A DNA stretch of 64,000 bases from Agrocybe praecox (lineage: Eukaryota; Basidiomycota; Agaricomycetes; Agaricales; Agrocybaceae): NCBI GenBank assembly GCA_964017145.1, contig OZ024843.1:3552443-3616442 (forward strand). Reading direction: 5' to 3'. How positions within the stretch are numbered: the stretch's first letter is position 1; each line of letters opens with the position of its first letter. The notes under the pieces are model-generated. The model made no database searches and had not been told where the DNA came from. It saw only the letters and a list, made by a program, of their open reading frames with translations. The position numbers and the translations under genes were made by a program. This document shows positions 1 through 11,949 of this stretch, one piece after another.

Positions 1-2810
1 GAGCCGTTGGTGAGAATAGTGGACATCAAAGGTCATTTGGCGTTATTGCATGCCTTTGCGGAACTTAGGAAACGCGTGGAGTCTGCGGATATGGTAAGGC
101 TGCCACATGTTCCTGAGGAAAGCGAGCGCAGATGGACTTGGTTCGTCGGGTTAGCAGTTGAGAGGTATTTTGGTTATAGTCCAATTCTCTTCATATTCAT
201 AAAACTTATTGTTGGTGTTTGTTCACCGCTCAGGTTCGATGTCTGGTGCAAGAGCCTCTCGCCTCACGATTCATTACACAGCATGAACGTTGTCTTGCCA
301 CCAATCGACGTCCTTATGGTATTAGTCTTTTCTATAATTGTATCACTCACATATACTTACCTGGTTACTGCGTAATAGGTATGGCACTCGTATATGCTAA
401 ATCCACGGTAGGGATCAGTATCCTTGTATGATCCTTTTTTTTTGGTTTTGATATTAGGACAGCTGGTATCATGAAGACTGTGCGCGTATTCACTCTTGCA
501 AGCCACTAAAGCGCCTTGAGGAGCACTTTGCTCAACTATTGGAGAGTCCATCTTCTCCAATCCTCACGGAGCCTCCGACTCTGGAGAGAGTCAACTTCTG
601 GAAGGCCAAGACCTCATTGAGATTTGACCCTTTCGAGGATATGTATACCAACACGGGAAAGACCATATTTTGTCCGAAATGTAATTCACCCATCCAAGTT
701 GGTGAGTAGGTTCTATTTTTTTTAAAAGACACTAACATTTTTTCCTAAAAAATCGTTGGATTCGGTAGAATATATGAACGCGGCAGGTACGGGTTATTTC
801 CAGCAAGGTTTCTTCGTGACTTGTCCGAAGAAGGATTGCATTCCAACTCAAATAACCAAAGGAACGCTCGCGCTTCATAAGATTGCCCATGATCTTGCGG
901 CTGGCCCTGGTTCTGGGACGCTTGAACCCTCTGAACATCTTGCGTGAGTGTACTCTCGAACCACGGATTGCCATAATTCATCAAATATTTTGACTTTTTC
1001 CACAGCGGTTCATACTTTACTGCATCCCCACTTGACACTGCAAAGATCAGTAAAATCAGGCACTCGATACGGGTCTCAGCGAGGCCGCATTTCAACAGCT
1101 TCCCGCACGGTGCATACACAGAAAACAGTCGAATATATAAGAAAGAGATGTGTTTGGCCATCATGAAATCATGCGCTTATTCCCTCTCGTCGTTGAGAAC
1201 CCGTATGAATTTCTTTCTTCATCCACAATTGTCAGTACTTGTCTTCCTTTGTAAATTTATTTCTCGAAAGGGGCTGATGGCCTGACAAACTAGAATTGGA
1301 CGCGTCTTGAGCGCTTACTATGATGAGAAGGCGTATTCTGTGGAACTCGTCGGAGCGGTGAGTTTATATATGAACTGTACTTTCATGGAAGTATTAACTT
1401 TCCCACTAACGTTGTTTCTGAAAAAGGTTCTTCGTCAAGGCTCGTTCGTTAATAAGATGTACGACCTTGGATGGACTAGCCCAGGATATTTCGATGGAAC
1501 GGGAGATGAACTCGCACTTCACCATGCTTCCGCCCGATACCATGCGTATGTTATTCATTTGAAAGGGATTTTATTTTGCTTAAAGCTCAGACATCCTGTA
1601 AAGATTTCTAGATCTATTGTCTTCCTCGCCTGCTTCTTTCTTTGTTCCAACGTTGGATATAGACCTCGTTTGGCACACACACCAGCTGTTGCCATATAAG
1701 TATGAATTCGATTGCCAAACCTATGTACAGCGCTTCATTGACCAGTAAGTCAAATATTTCACTTCTTTCTGATTGATACATGTATTCAAACAAACACATT
1801 AACTTCAAACTTTAGCGATGATAAAGTCGAAGGAATGAGGCTTTCGTCTGCATTCGATATTACTTGCAAGGCATGGAAGGATCGGTTTGGCGTCGAGTAT
1901 ACACACTGCGGATGCCCTGTTCCTGGAGATAGTATCGGACAGCGGCTCTCCCGCATGGTCGGGCTCCGACGATATTCTACCTCTTCATCACACTCTCCGA
2001 CTTCCCATTTGCTACCACCTGATCGTCCAGACTTACTATCAGCCACCCATCCGAGCGATCATAACGCCGTACAATTTGTAGCTGCCAACGAACGTGCACA
2101 TAAGGTCGCGGTGAGGCGGTACGAAAGCATGATCAAGAAGAAGGAAAAGGCCGCTAAGAAAGCAGACATGAAGCTCGCTGCGAATTCTGTATCTGGATTA
2201 TCGAGGGCAACAAGTAGTGCAGGTGCTATTGGTGCTGCTGCTAACTTGCAGTCGACAGGCCGACGAAATTCTATCCTTCGAAGGCGTTCAGACTCTGTGC
2301 CGGTATTTTCTCATGGTTATACTAGTGGAACCTCTGGACAGCCAGCACGGCGTCAAAGAGACAGAGACACCGCAAGACACGACGCAGCGTTCCTCGTTCC
2401 CGTTCCAATATTCTTCCCGACAGCGGGTGTTATCGCTTCGTGCGTGGCGACAAATCCCTATGCCATCACCCCTCTCGCAGGTTGCTCTCATGTCTGTCCC
2501 GTCGATTGATTTTTTCAAAAGATGTATTGAACTGATAGAATATCTAGTGTGGTAGCGGTAGCGGCAGCTGTGGTGGTGGGGCGCCGTGTGGAGGAGGTGG
2601 AGATGGCAAGTCATCTTACTAAAACATTCCTTAATACTACTCTGACTTGATATTTTACTAGGAGGCGGAGGCGGTGGTGGAAATTGTGGTGGTGGCGGTG
2701 GAGGAGGAGGAGGAGGAGGAGGAGGAGGAGGATGTGGAGGGGGAGGCGGGGGAGGAGGAGGCTGTGGTGGTGGGGGAGGATGTGGCGGGGGTGGCTGTGG
2801 TGGAGGTTAA
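1..2810 (+). CDS. Glycine-rich domain protein (DUF1399/GRDP type), 5' end outside window
   Basis: Frame 1 is open from the first base, so the start lies upstream of the window. Twelve exons can be traced: about 1-164, 234-318, 379-407, 463-701, 769-943, 1006-1230, 1294-1357, 1427-1545, 1604-1744, 1816-2491, 2548-2605 and 2662-2810. The spliced protein carries two family hallmarks, DVLMVWHSYMLNPR (near 310-407) and DIDLVWHTHQL (near 1655-1690), both known from glycine-rich-domain proteins. A basic linker (residues coded near 2110-2300) leads to a C-terminal tail almost purely Gly with regularly spaced Cys. The biochemical role of the family is unsettled; plant members are linked to stress and RNA-related functions. 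The intron at 2606-2661 appears to start with GC instead of GT. Family assignment is firm; exon edges are inferred. Confidence 0.85.
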
Positions 2811-3438
2811 ACGTTAAACGTTAAGCGCTATCGCCCAGCTTCTGAATCTATTTCCTTTTTAACTTAGTAAGTGATGACGCGGACGCCCAAACAATTTGTA
2901 CCTTGTATATGTACCACATTTATATGAAAGATACTTAACATAATTTTAAATTGACTGTAGGGCGAACCAACTGTGAGGAATGTCCCTCTTATTGTGAAGT
3001 AGTGATGATCTTGGGGTGCCGGTGTAAAGCAGAAATCATTGATTCACAAACGGTACTTTGATTTAGATGAAGTAGCCATTTCTTTCCCACTATGTACTAG
3101 GTTTAAACGTTAGACTTCTTGCAGGAAAATGGAATTGAATACTTGTAATACAAATATAAAATACAGAATGTTGGTGATCGTCTGCATTCTGGTACGCATC
3201 GATGGCCAGGAACCAAGGTTGGAAGAGAAAAGAGAAATACAGAAAAGAAAAATATAATGAGCGACAGATAAGTTAAGTTGGGTATATAGCAATGCTGCAA
3301 AAAGGTGTAATGTCTGTCTGTGTGAGGCAGAGCAGAGCAGAGCAGAACCAGATCCGAGAAAAGAAGAGCAGCGCCCATAGAGAAGCGCCCATAGAGTCGA
3401 CCAGCCCAAACGGCCTTCCTGTAAGGAAACAGACAGAC
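2811..3438. other. Intergenic, no gene seen
   Basis: 3' flank shared by the + strand glycine-rich gene and the convergent - strand membrane-protein gene. Short reading frames on the - strand (3103-3409) have no recognisable content and lie where the 3' UTRs should be. Confidence 0.5.
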
Positions 3439-4746
3439 TTAACAGACTTGTTCGAAAGGATTACCATTTTCCTGTTCTTCCTCTGCGTGACGTCGAGTAA
3501 CGGCCCTCGGTAGGATATCCTTTATTAATTTCTTGGGGCTTTCCGTGACGTTTTTCAACGCTGCGTTGATAATCCCCTGGAACGAAGTTTCTGCCTCTCT
3601 AGGCGTGGATGAAAGCATGTTGATGTTGTTGGAGGTAACAATCGAGCCGTTTATTGGGGACAATTTTGGGTCGTTCCATATCATGACGGTGGAGGTGGAG
3701 GGGGTCATAAAGGGATTGAGGGGAGGTACGAAACGTATGTTGTGAGAGTCAAACTCAGGAGCAGGCGATTCGTCTTGGGATTCAGCGTCGGTTTCGAGGC
3801 GCTCTGTTGGTATCCTCTCGTTATGTGCATTGTCGTTTTCGATGACAGAAGGAAGCCTTGTTCGGCCTTCATCTAGAGTGTTGGCATCAGTAGGACCAAT
3901 GCCAGGTGGAACCTGCGGGAAAACGGGTGCTGGGGAAAAGGAGGGTGAGGGTGAGACAGGCGAGAGCTGTGCGCGTCCTCGGTATTGCCTTCCAATATAT
4001 TCTTTATGTGCTAGGGTGGGAGATGGAGGCGGAGGAGGTAGGTGGAATGGGATATAGGTCGCCGCTCTATCAGAAGTATGTGCAATGACAGGTGAGGTCA
4101 AATAATAGTTATCGAGGTCATACGTCGATTCATTGGTATATGAAATTGAGGTTTGTGAGGCATTCCTCGAATGCATGATATTTTGCTAAAATGGCTCTAA
4201 AATTCAGATGATTGTAAGCGAAGTAGCGACGGAGTGGGAGCTTACCTCGCTTTCGGACTGTTTTCTTCGGTGGTTGTTATTCCCACCCTTGAACCCTTTC
4301 ATCTCTAAGAAAGTCTTCCCGACTTGTGCTCTCATTTTTTCGCCCACAGCGCCAACCCTTTCCCCCACTTTCAACCCCTTTTTGGTTCGTCTACCTGTAT
4401 GATTGGCTGGCATAATCTTCAAAGCTCCATCGTCCTCTAGTTTCGTACTAGACTCTGTATTCCCAATATTGAGATTCTTCGCAGTCATGATCCGCTTAGA
4501 CGAATGATAGCAGGTGTAAATCATGTAGGAGAAGACAGTTAACATCGCGAGGCAGACGAATGCAAAAGCTAAGTAAGCCCATAGGCCTAAGTGGTCGAAG
4601 GGTCGCGCGTTCAGTGTATGAAGACGGCTGACATGGTCCGGGGACGGGCTGAAGCCTGCCTCCTGCTCCATGAATACTCGAGGTACTAGCGAGCGACCAT
4701 TGACAGAGCGTGAGGAAGATGCAAGCAGTGACGTGTTTGGAGCCAT
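3439..4746 (-). CDS. Single-pass membrane protein, unknown function
   Basis: Two exons fit: 4746-4246 and 4185-3439, joined by a GTAAGC...TTTTAG intron in phase 0. The protein is about 412 aa. An N-terminal stretch of some 50 residues precedes one strong hydrophobic segment (roughly residues 52-80, rich in L, A, F and V, ending in TCY), followed by a Lys/Arg-rich juxtamembrane region and a long Ser/Pro-rich tail with a run of prolines and several acidic patches. The pattern (short extracellular or lumenal side, one helix, long disordered cytosolic tail) resembles fungal plasma-membrane or cell-wall sensor-like proteins, but there is no Cys-rich WSC-type domain and no clear signal peptide. I do not recognise the family. 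The start ATG at 4746 is the first in frame. Confidence 0.6.
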
Positions 4747-5728
4747 TTAGAGGACACGACGCAATTTGAGCTGGCGAGCAAAGTCGTCGAGTCAGTGAAG
4801 ACTTTCTTCAGAGAGGAAGATGTGAAGTTGCCATCCAGGACGGAATATGGGGCTGACAAACTGGACTAAGTCAAGTTTTGAACCTGAAAGATCTGGCGTT
4901 GGGGGCCAACCAGTTTCAAATTAGACGGGATCTTTCACGATTCTTCCAGATTTTGGAAGTGCTGAAGAACCCAAAAGTTCATTGAGGTATAAAAATTGGA
5001 CAAGTCCGATTCTTGGGTGCAGAGTCATAGACATAGGCAATAAGGGAAGGCAGATGGTCAGACCGACTCGAGAAATATGCAACAAATACATTGTCTATCG
5101 GCGATTCCCAACGAGCTTTCCCATAAAGCTGAAAGCTACAAGTTGGATCAAAGGGTTTGCTCTTTCCAAGTTCGTGAGGTGGCACTGGCCGGCATCTATT
5201 GGTATGTCGGCCGGAGACTTCCGGTATATGGCACTTTAACATTCCAAGTGTCATTAGCGTCCACGAGCTTTTTGCTGCTTTTCTCTTTGGTTCCTTGAGT
5301 CACCAGTCGGACGGGGACTATACGGGTTAGATTACGAATGATAAGTAGGCGTATGGAAAAATAGAAGCATCGACGACATGAGCTAGCTCAAAATCACAAA
5401 TCGTCCAACTGGTCCTATCCTGCCAATTCGAATCCTAACAAGAGATCTCGTTATTCACAGCTCCTTCTACTTCTGATTAAGAACAATAATGGTTCAGTAA
5501 GCCAAGAGACTCATGTATATACACTTGTTTATGATGTCAATCCTGACATCTTGAACTACCTTGAACCGAGGGACTCGTACACATTTGCCTCCATATCCTG
5601 TCCAGCTAGTCTCACACACTGATCTCATGATAAGTCGATGCAGTCTCCATTTATCGCACCATTCTCATGACGCCACCATCGAGTAAAAAAGGTATTATTG
5701 AGATGCTAACTTTTGTTGACCCATTTCC
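4747..5728. other. Intergenic between divergent genes
   Basis: Separates the divergent membrane-protein gene (-) and the first methyltransferase gene (+), so it must hold both promoters. Short open frames at 4979-5298 overlap on both strands and show no recognisable protein. No repeat seen. Confidence 0.4.
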
Positions 5729-5736
5729 TATATAAG
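5729..5736 (+). promoter_or_regulatory. TATA box of OMT gene 1
   Basis: TATATAAG lies 73-80 bp upstream of the ATG at 5809, a normal spacing for a TATA element with a short leader. Inferred from motif and position only. Confidence 0.5.
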
Positions 5737-5808
5737 ATACTTTCTCTTTTGCACTCGCTGTAATTCCCCAGTATCTACCCTCCTCGAGCGAAAACGCATA
5801 TACCTGCC

Positions 5809-7791
5809 ATGGACATACCACCCGAGATTGTTGCTTCTTCTGCCCTGCCTCGTTCCGAGCACACTGCAAGCGGCTCACCAGAAGAAAGAATACGCGAAGG
5901 ACACTACTCGGTTCCGAAACTTATCACCCTCATCCAGAATGCGGCGAGAGTAATTGAGGAGCACTACAGCGCTGCTAGTACATCTCCCGAGTATCGAGGC
6001 ATTCCTTCACTGGAGGACACAGATCCACATCCACTAGACGATGAATTCATTACTACAGAGATGCGCGAGGCCGTCCAAATTATTGAAGGCGCGTGTGAAC
6101 AGCTGGTATCTACAGTCGCAAAACCAAGGCATACTCTGACCAACGTAAGCCTATTTTATATCGGTACCGAGACATCGTGCTAATTAAAATATTCACAGAG
6201 GTTCATGGAGGTAAGCCACGCTTTTGATACGCTAGCCTCCAATTTTGTCCGGATGCTAACACTTGGGGTATTCAGTTCTACTACTCGACCTGCATTAATG
6301 CCGCTTTGAAATTCAAAGTGGCAGATGTTCTGCAGGACAAGCCCAATGGTTTGCACATCTCAGAAATCGAGGAGAAAACCGGCGTCGAACAGGATAGGAT
6401 AGGTAGGGTGTTGAGGTTACTTGCCTCGAGACATATATTCAAGGAAGGTTTGTATTCAAAGTTCGAACGTTACTTACTAGGAGAAACACTGATCTAAGTT
6501 TTTCAGTCTCGAAGAACGTATTCGCCAATAACCGACTCAGCATCCAATTGGTATCCAATAATCCTTTGAGTGATTTCGGCCTTCATTTGTGAGTTGCATT
6601 TTAATCTCAAGATTACTTAGTACACAAATTTCATCATTTATAGCACTGAAGAGGCTATGAAGTGGAGCCTCAGTATTCCCGACGTTCTAGGAGACAAAGA
6701 CTGGGGACATTCGCAATCTGTGGTTAAATCTGCCTTCAATAAATCGACCGGATGTCCGGAACCTCTTTTCGATTTCTACAATCACGTAGGCGTTTTTCGA
6801 CGTATTATTCATTACGATTGTACAAACCAATTAACCTGCATCACGCAGGACCCCGCGGGTGCGGAGCGCGGCGCTCGATTCTCACGAGGTATAATGTCTT
6901 GGGCATCTGCTAGTGAGAGCCATTCAATGATAGACGGTATGTCTTCGTCACTCGATCTACTAGATAGCACGAGCTTCAAGTTAAAGAATGATCTTTTCAA
7001 GTATTCCCCTGGGACAAACTTGGCAGCGATGTTTCTGTATGTGATATAGGGTCAGGAGTCGGGACGAAGTCAATCGAGCTCGCCAAAGCCCATCCGAACC
7101 TACGTTTCATTCTCCAAGATAAACAGGAGAGACTCCAACAGGCGCAGAATGAAGTCTGGCCCCAGGAAATGCCAAGTGCTCTCGCTGAAAATCGCGTTCA
7201 GTTCGTGCCTCTCGATTTCTTCGCCGAGCCGCCAGTTGCTGGCTGTGATGTCTACTATGTGAGCGCCTTTATCAAGACAGTATTCTCACGTTATACTAAC
7301 GAAAACATGACTCGGGATATCTTATTAGCTTAAACATACCATGTAAGTCTTTAGCATTTCTCTGTAGACTTTGCTTTCTAACATCATAACAAAGACACAA
7401 CTGGCCCGATGAGTCGGCCGTCAACATTTTATCTAATATAAGGAATGCGATGGCTCCACATAGTCGTGTTCTAGTTCGTAAGTACCGTTCTCTCGCATAC
7501 GAAAGCAAGCAATGCACATAACTTCGGAACTAAGACGAATACATCCTACAACACGGAAACCGAGTTCCCGAATCCGAAGCCGAGGTGAAGCAAGCGCCGA
7601 AGCCATTGTTGCCTAATTATGGGGCAGGAGGAATTCGTCAATACAACCTCGACTTGCAGATGATGTGCTTATTTAATAGTGAGATTCGGGACTTGGGGGA
7701 GTTTATAAAGGTGGGAGAGGATGCCGGACTCAAGTTTGTGAAGGTGTGGGATGTCGGGGAGACTAGCATAATTGAATACAGGCGGGAGTGA
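5809..7791 (+). CDS. COMT-like SAM-dependent O-methyltransferase, paralog 1
   Basis: Ten exons give about 480 aa: 5809-6144, 6199-6210, 6276-6447, 6507-6588, 6644-6785, 6849-6936, 7002-7258, 7329-7342, 7395-7477, 7535-7791. The N-terminal half is the winged-helix dimerisation type (ISEIEEKTGVEQDRIGRVLR, then LASRHIF). The C-terminal half has the SAM-binding motif I VCDIGSGVG, the following acidic strand (FILQDK), and IHNWPDE, whose His matches the catalytic base of plant-type COMT enzymes. Such enzymes transfer a methyl group from SAM to a hydroxyl, usually phenolic; the substrate cannot be told from sequence. Two exons are tiny (12 and 14 nt). It is the first of three tandem intact paralogs; a TATA box sits 73 bp upstream. 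No disabling change seen. Confidence 0.88.
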
Positions 7792-8106
7792 TTACTCTTG
7801 TTTTTCTTTCTTTCTTTAGTATTGCTGTGCCAATCGTGAAAGCCAAATGAATTCATCTTTCGTGTCGTGTCGGACCTGGGATGAAAAGCTAAGAGGTGGA
7901 AAGACTTTGTGTGAAGCATCTCTAGGACGTCTAAAAATTTTCAGAGACACAAGAGGCGTTCAAATGGGTAATTGCCGCGTCGACGCGTCGAACAGTCCAA
8001 GTCACACCTTGCGCCTTGCGTCCAAAATACACGGCCACAAAGTTACCTCCGGCCCTTTGGGACTTCTGTTTCAATTTTAACGTACAGTGTCATGAGATAC
8101 TGATAA

Positions 8107-8355
8107 TTATAGAAGTCCAAATTCGAGGATATTCGTTTCACCGAGGTCCACTTGATTGATTAACTTCAGCCCTGCTGCTTCTCCTAGCCGAACGAAATGT
8201 GGCAAGGTGCGCACTTCGCTGTTTGTTATGGTCATGAAATACTGACGTATTAACCTGGTGGCCCGGTAGTTCGCCAAAAATGGCTGGGGTGCTTGCTTGA
8301 TGTCCGACTCTTCCTCAGGTTTTTGATACGCATGCTGCAAAATGTGATTCTCTGA
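8107..8355 (-). pseudogene. 3' exon relic of an O-methyltransferase gene
   Basis: On the - strand this stretch reads as the last OMT exon only: an ILQHAY start, a PFLANYRATRLIRQY segment equivalent to LPNYGAGRIRHY of the intact paralogs, and an LGETNILEF ending. Residues of the Gly-rich NYGAGR motif have changed. No upstream exons with the SAM motif are found on the - strand, where the 1.3 kb dispersed repeat begins instead. It is a solo, inverted exon fragment of the neighbouring family and is probably not expressed as an enzyme. Confidence 0.75.
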
Positions 8356-8457
8356 TAAGGCGTCGTGGCGTATTCACCGCTGGCGCTGACCTCTTTTTCC
8401 CTGGGAAAAGGTTATTAGATAGGTATCGTTTGTAATTCAATATCTTTTTCTTTCGGA

Positions 8458-9742
8458 ATTTTTTATCCCTGAGATAAATTTGAGATAAAGAGTATCTATA
8501 CCAAAATATAAAGAGAACCTTTTTTTAGCACGAAAATATTCGAGACAAAGACATATTGTGTTTCTTTGAAGCACCAATCCATATGCCGGCAACGCTTTTA
8601 CTCGCATATGTGGGTCATTCCATAACAAAAACACAGATTATTGGCCATTACCTATACGTTTATGATTCACTGTCTTGTGTCAAAGGTATGTTTTCTCTCG
8701 ATATTTACGTTTCTATTTTTAGCATATCCCTCATACCCCGTGACCGGTTGACACCTCATAGGCCTCATAAGTCATAACCCATACTCTCGGGCGTCCACCG
8801 ACAGGTATGGGTTAAGAGGGAGACAGCTGTATGCCCTTTCGTTCTAGCACTTGCTAATACAGTGCTTGCCATTTGTACTTATTGGGACCATCTGTTGGAG
8901 CTCAAGCGGTGAGTATTCACGCAAAATCTCACGATTGATATCGATCACTGAAAGACACGCCACTTATGTATGTGTTCACTGTCGTATGTAATGATGTTTG
9001 TCATGGATGGGCTCTAAAAGTAGCATATGGTATTTTCGATTCGAGAATGTAAGTGCCCATTAAATCTCTAGAGGCTATAGGCGGAAGTTAAGTAGGTATA
9101 TTCGTTTAACGAGAATTATGATAGGCCTACCATAGTATTATAATACAGGCCAAATATCATCACTCGCTTGCAATCCTGGTGGGAGCGAATTTTCTTGTGT
9201 TTGTGTTGTGCTCGAAAGGATTGCTTGTTTCAGTCACAACTGGCGTCAGGTCACTAGTCTGAATATTGTAAGGTCATCTGAGTTGCGCATAACAGTCTAT
9301 GGAGCAGCTACGGTGTATTATGCGCCAAACATTTGTATCTATTCCACCAAGAGGATAAGACTTCTTTTTCTTCCGATGCACAACAAATATAACCAAGTTT
9401 GACGATCAAGCAAATAGACGTCTACACGTGTTAGTACTGCTAGAATGCATTCGATACAAATTCTCGCGTTCCCCGGGATCGTCGTTCCTTCGCCAAATAT
9501 AGGTGCGTCTTTCTCAGTGTCCGTACGGGCATCACACAATGTGGCTGTACATGCGGCGCCTACGTGGGATTTACTGATGTCATCCAATGTTCTTAAGTGC
9601 GGCGTACCTGATTTGGGTACACGACTCCAAAGTCTGGACCTTGGCTAACAAGTAAACACAGAAGACTTCGAAAAAGGCATTGGTTCAAGCTCTCTGCTGT
9701 TTCTCAAGTCTAGAAGTAAACTAGTGACATCTCAATTTACTG
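8458..9742. repeat. Dispersed 1.3 kb repeat, copy 1
   Basis: Closely matches 26630-27955 in the same orientation over nearly its whole length, by eye around 90% identity. Copy 1 lacks about 51 bp present in copy 2 (at 26738-26800). It contains only short, unshared reading frames and no recognisable transposase. Edges are approximate. The ends carry a weak inverted similarity (TAAATTTGAGAT versus TAAATTGAGAT on the other strand in copy 1), so it may be a non-autonomous transposon, but this is unproven. Confidence 0.7.
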
Positions 9743-9821
9743 TGATTCTGATGGAAGAATATGATTCGTTATTCTGAAAATATCCTCCAGCGTTTTGAGA
9801 ATTGGGATTCTTTGAAGAATG

Positions 9822-9829
9822 TATAAAAG
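9822..9829 (+). promoter_or_regulatory. TATA box of OMT gene 2
   Basis: TATAAAAG lies about 85-92 bp upstream of the ATG at 9914, a similar arrangement to OMT gene 1. Confidence 0.5.
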
Positions 9830-9913
9830 GTAGGCAGAAAGATACCTAATTTACCAGCCAATTTCTGTTGTATTACATCCCCCTCGAAGCAGATACTTGA
9901 GAGGAATTGCCGA

Positions 9914-11949
9914 ATGACGGCGGCACGTCTACTATCGCACATTGCGCGTCCTCGTTCTATCTTTTCTCGACCTCTGTACATGTCTTCCAATACTATTGCC
10001 CTACGGCTCGCATCCACTTCGGCTCATTCCAAACCCGAGGCTCGAAGCTCGATTTCGGCCCTCGTTGCTCATATTCAAGAGGCGGCAAAAGTCCTGGAGG
10101 AGCACTATTCCACACACCCGAGCTCCTCAGGCGTACCTTCCTTGGAACATCCGGAAGAACACTCGCTTGATCAACATGTCATGGATCGAGAAGCGCGTGC
10201 CGCAGTTCAGACCATCGAAGGCGCATGTGCACAGCTCGCTGACACCGTCGGGAACCCAAACCATATTCTGATGAACGTAAGTTTACCTTCTCTCAGATAT
10301 TTTTGATTCAAAACTAAAATTTAAACCATCGCAGAGATTTATGGAAGTTAGTATCCTTTTCATGACCTCAAGAATGACGTTTGCTAACCATCGATGATCT
10401 ATCCGGTAGTATTACTACCCGACCTGCATCAATATCGCTTTAATGTACAAGATACCGGACCTTCTACAGGAAAAGCCAGAGGGAATGAGTACTTCTGAGA
10501 TCGGAGAAAAAACGGGAATTCATCCACGCAAAATTGGCAGAATTCTGAGGATGCTCGCCTCCAGACATCTATTCAAAGAAGGTAGGCTTATTTATATTCC
10601 TTAGAAAGTAGCCAAACGACGTACCGTTTTTTCCAGTCTCCGAGGATATATTTGCAAATAATCGACTCAGTATTCATCTTTTATCAAGCAACCCTCTTTA
10701 TGATTTTGGCCTTCATTTGTCAGTATCTAATTCCTATGCAATACTCTCTCTTTGACTAATGACCACGTAAATACCTAGCGCTGACGAATCTATTAACTCG
10801 AGTGTTCTTCTGCCCGCACTTTTGACAGATAAGGACTGGGGACATTCTTTCGAACAAAACGAGACGGCTTTCAACAAGTTCACCCGCTGCACCGGAACGA
10901 TGTGGGATCACCACGAATATGTGAGTCCGTTGTTCTATATAAAAATAATGAGACTCGGAGCTGATACTTATAACACGCGCTAGGATCATCCTATCGGTAC
11001 TAACAGAGGTACTCGATTTGGTAGAGGTCTCATTGCTTGGGCAGCTGCTCTGGAAAGTACTGCGGTCGTACATGGTACGTAGTTGAGTTTATTTGGATGT
11101 ACATCGTGTAGATCCGTGCTCTAAAACGTTACAAAGGTTATCCATGGAAGGACCTCGGTGAAAATGCCACCTTCTGCGATCTTGGGTCCGGTGTAGGGAC
11201 CATGTCGATGGCGCTAGCTAAGGCACATCCCAACCTGCGATTTGTTCTGCATGATATGCCAGGCAGATTGAAACAAGCAAAGGAAGAGATTTGGCCCGAA
11301 CGGTGCCCGGAAGCCCTGGCTCAAAACCGCGTTGAATTCGTCCCGCTTGATTTCTTCAATGACCCACCTAGTCCTGGGTGTGACGTCTACTACGTAAGCC
11401 TACATCTTTCGTGGAGTAAATTCCTCTTGGGTGCTATTAATACCTGTATTGGTTATTATAGTTGAAGAATATTGTGTAAGTTGCAACGCTTCATGCGCTC
11501 ACCCGGACAATGATTGACCCTATTATTTCTATCAAACTCAGACATGACTGGTCCGATGAAATGGCTATCAAGCTCCTGTCCAACATACGAAAGGCCATGG
11601 GACCAAACAGTAAAATCTTCGTCCGTGAGTCCCCATCATCAATTAGATTAGTTGATTATCTCTTATGTGTACGATATCCGATATTGCATCAGAGGAGCAT
11701 ATCCTTCAACATGGCCATCGTGTCCCAGACGAAGAAACTCACCATAAACAAGCGCCTCACCCTATCTTGCCGAATTACGGGGCCGGTCGCATACGCCACC
11801 ACAGTCTCGATATCCACCTTTTGAACATGCTAAACAGTGAGGTGCGCGCTTTGCCGCACTTTGTCAAGTTGGGGCATGCAGCAGGATTGGAATTTGTGAA
11901 ATCATGGGATATCGGTGAGACCAGCGTTCTCGAATACAAACTTCTTTGA
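9914..11949 (+). CDS. COMT-like SAM-dependent O-methyltransferase, paralog 2
   Basis: Same exon plan as paralog 1, including the 12-nt microexon (10335-10346) and the 14-nt microexon (11462-11475). N-terminal dimerisation half contains ISALVAHIQEAAKVLEEHY and a winged-helix motif with RKIGRILRMLASRHLF; the catalytic half has FCDLGSGVGT (SAM motif I), FVLHDMPGRL, and RHDWSDE with the presumed catalytic His. The tail reads LPNYGAGRIRHHSLD and ends ETSVLEYKLL. The first 25 residues are rich in Arg and Ser with no acidic residue, a possible mitochondrial presequence; an internal Met (near residue 23) could give a form without it. The gene looks intact. It lies between the dispersed repeat and paralog 3. 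Confidence 0.87.

Noticed and set aside
7002..7040. Frameshift in OMT gene 1 before the SAM-binding motif
   Set aside because: Using the acceptor at 7000-7001 with the phase-1 donor at 6937 restores FPWDKLGSDVSVCDIGSGVG without any lesion.
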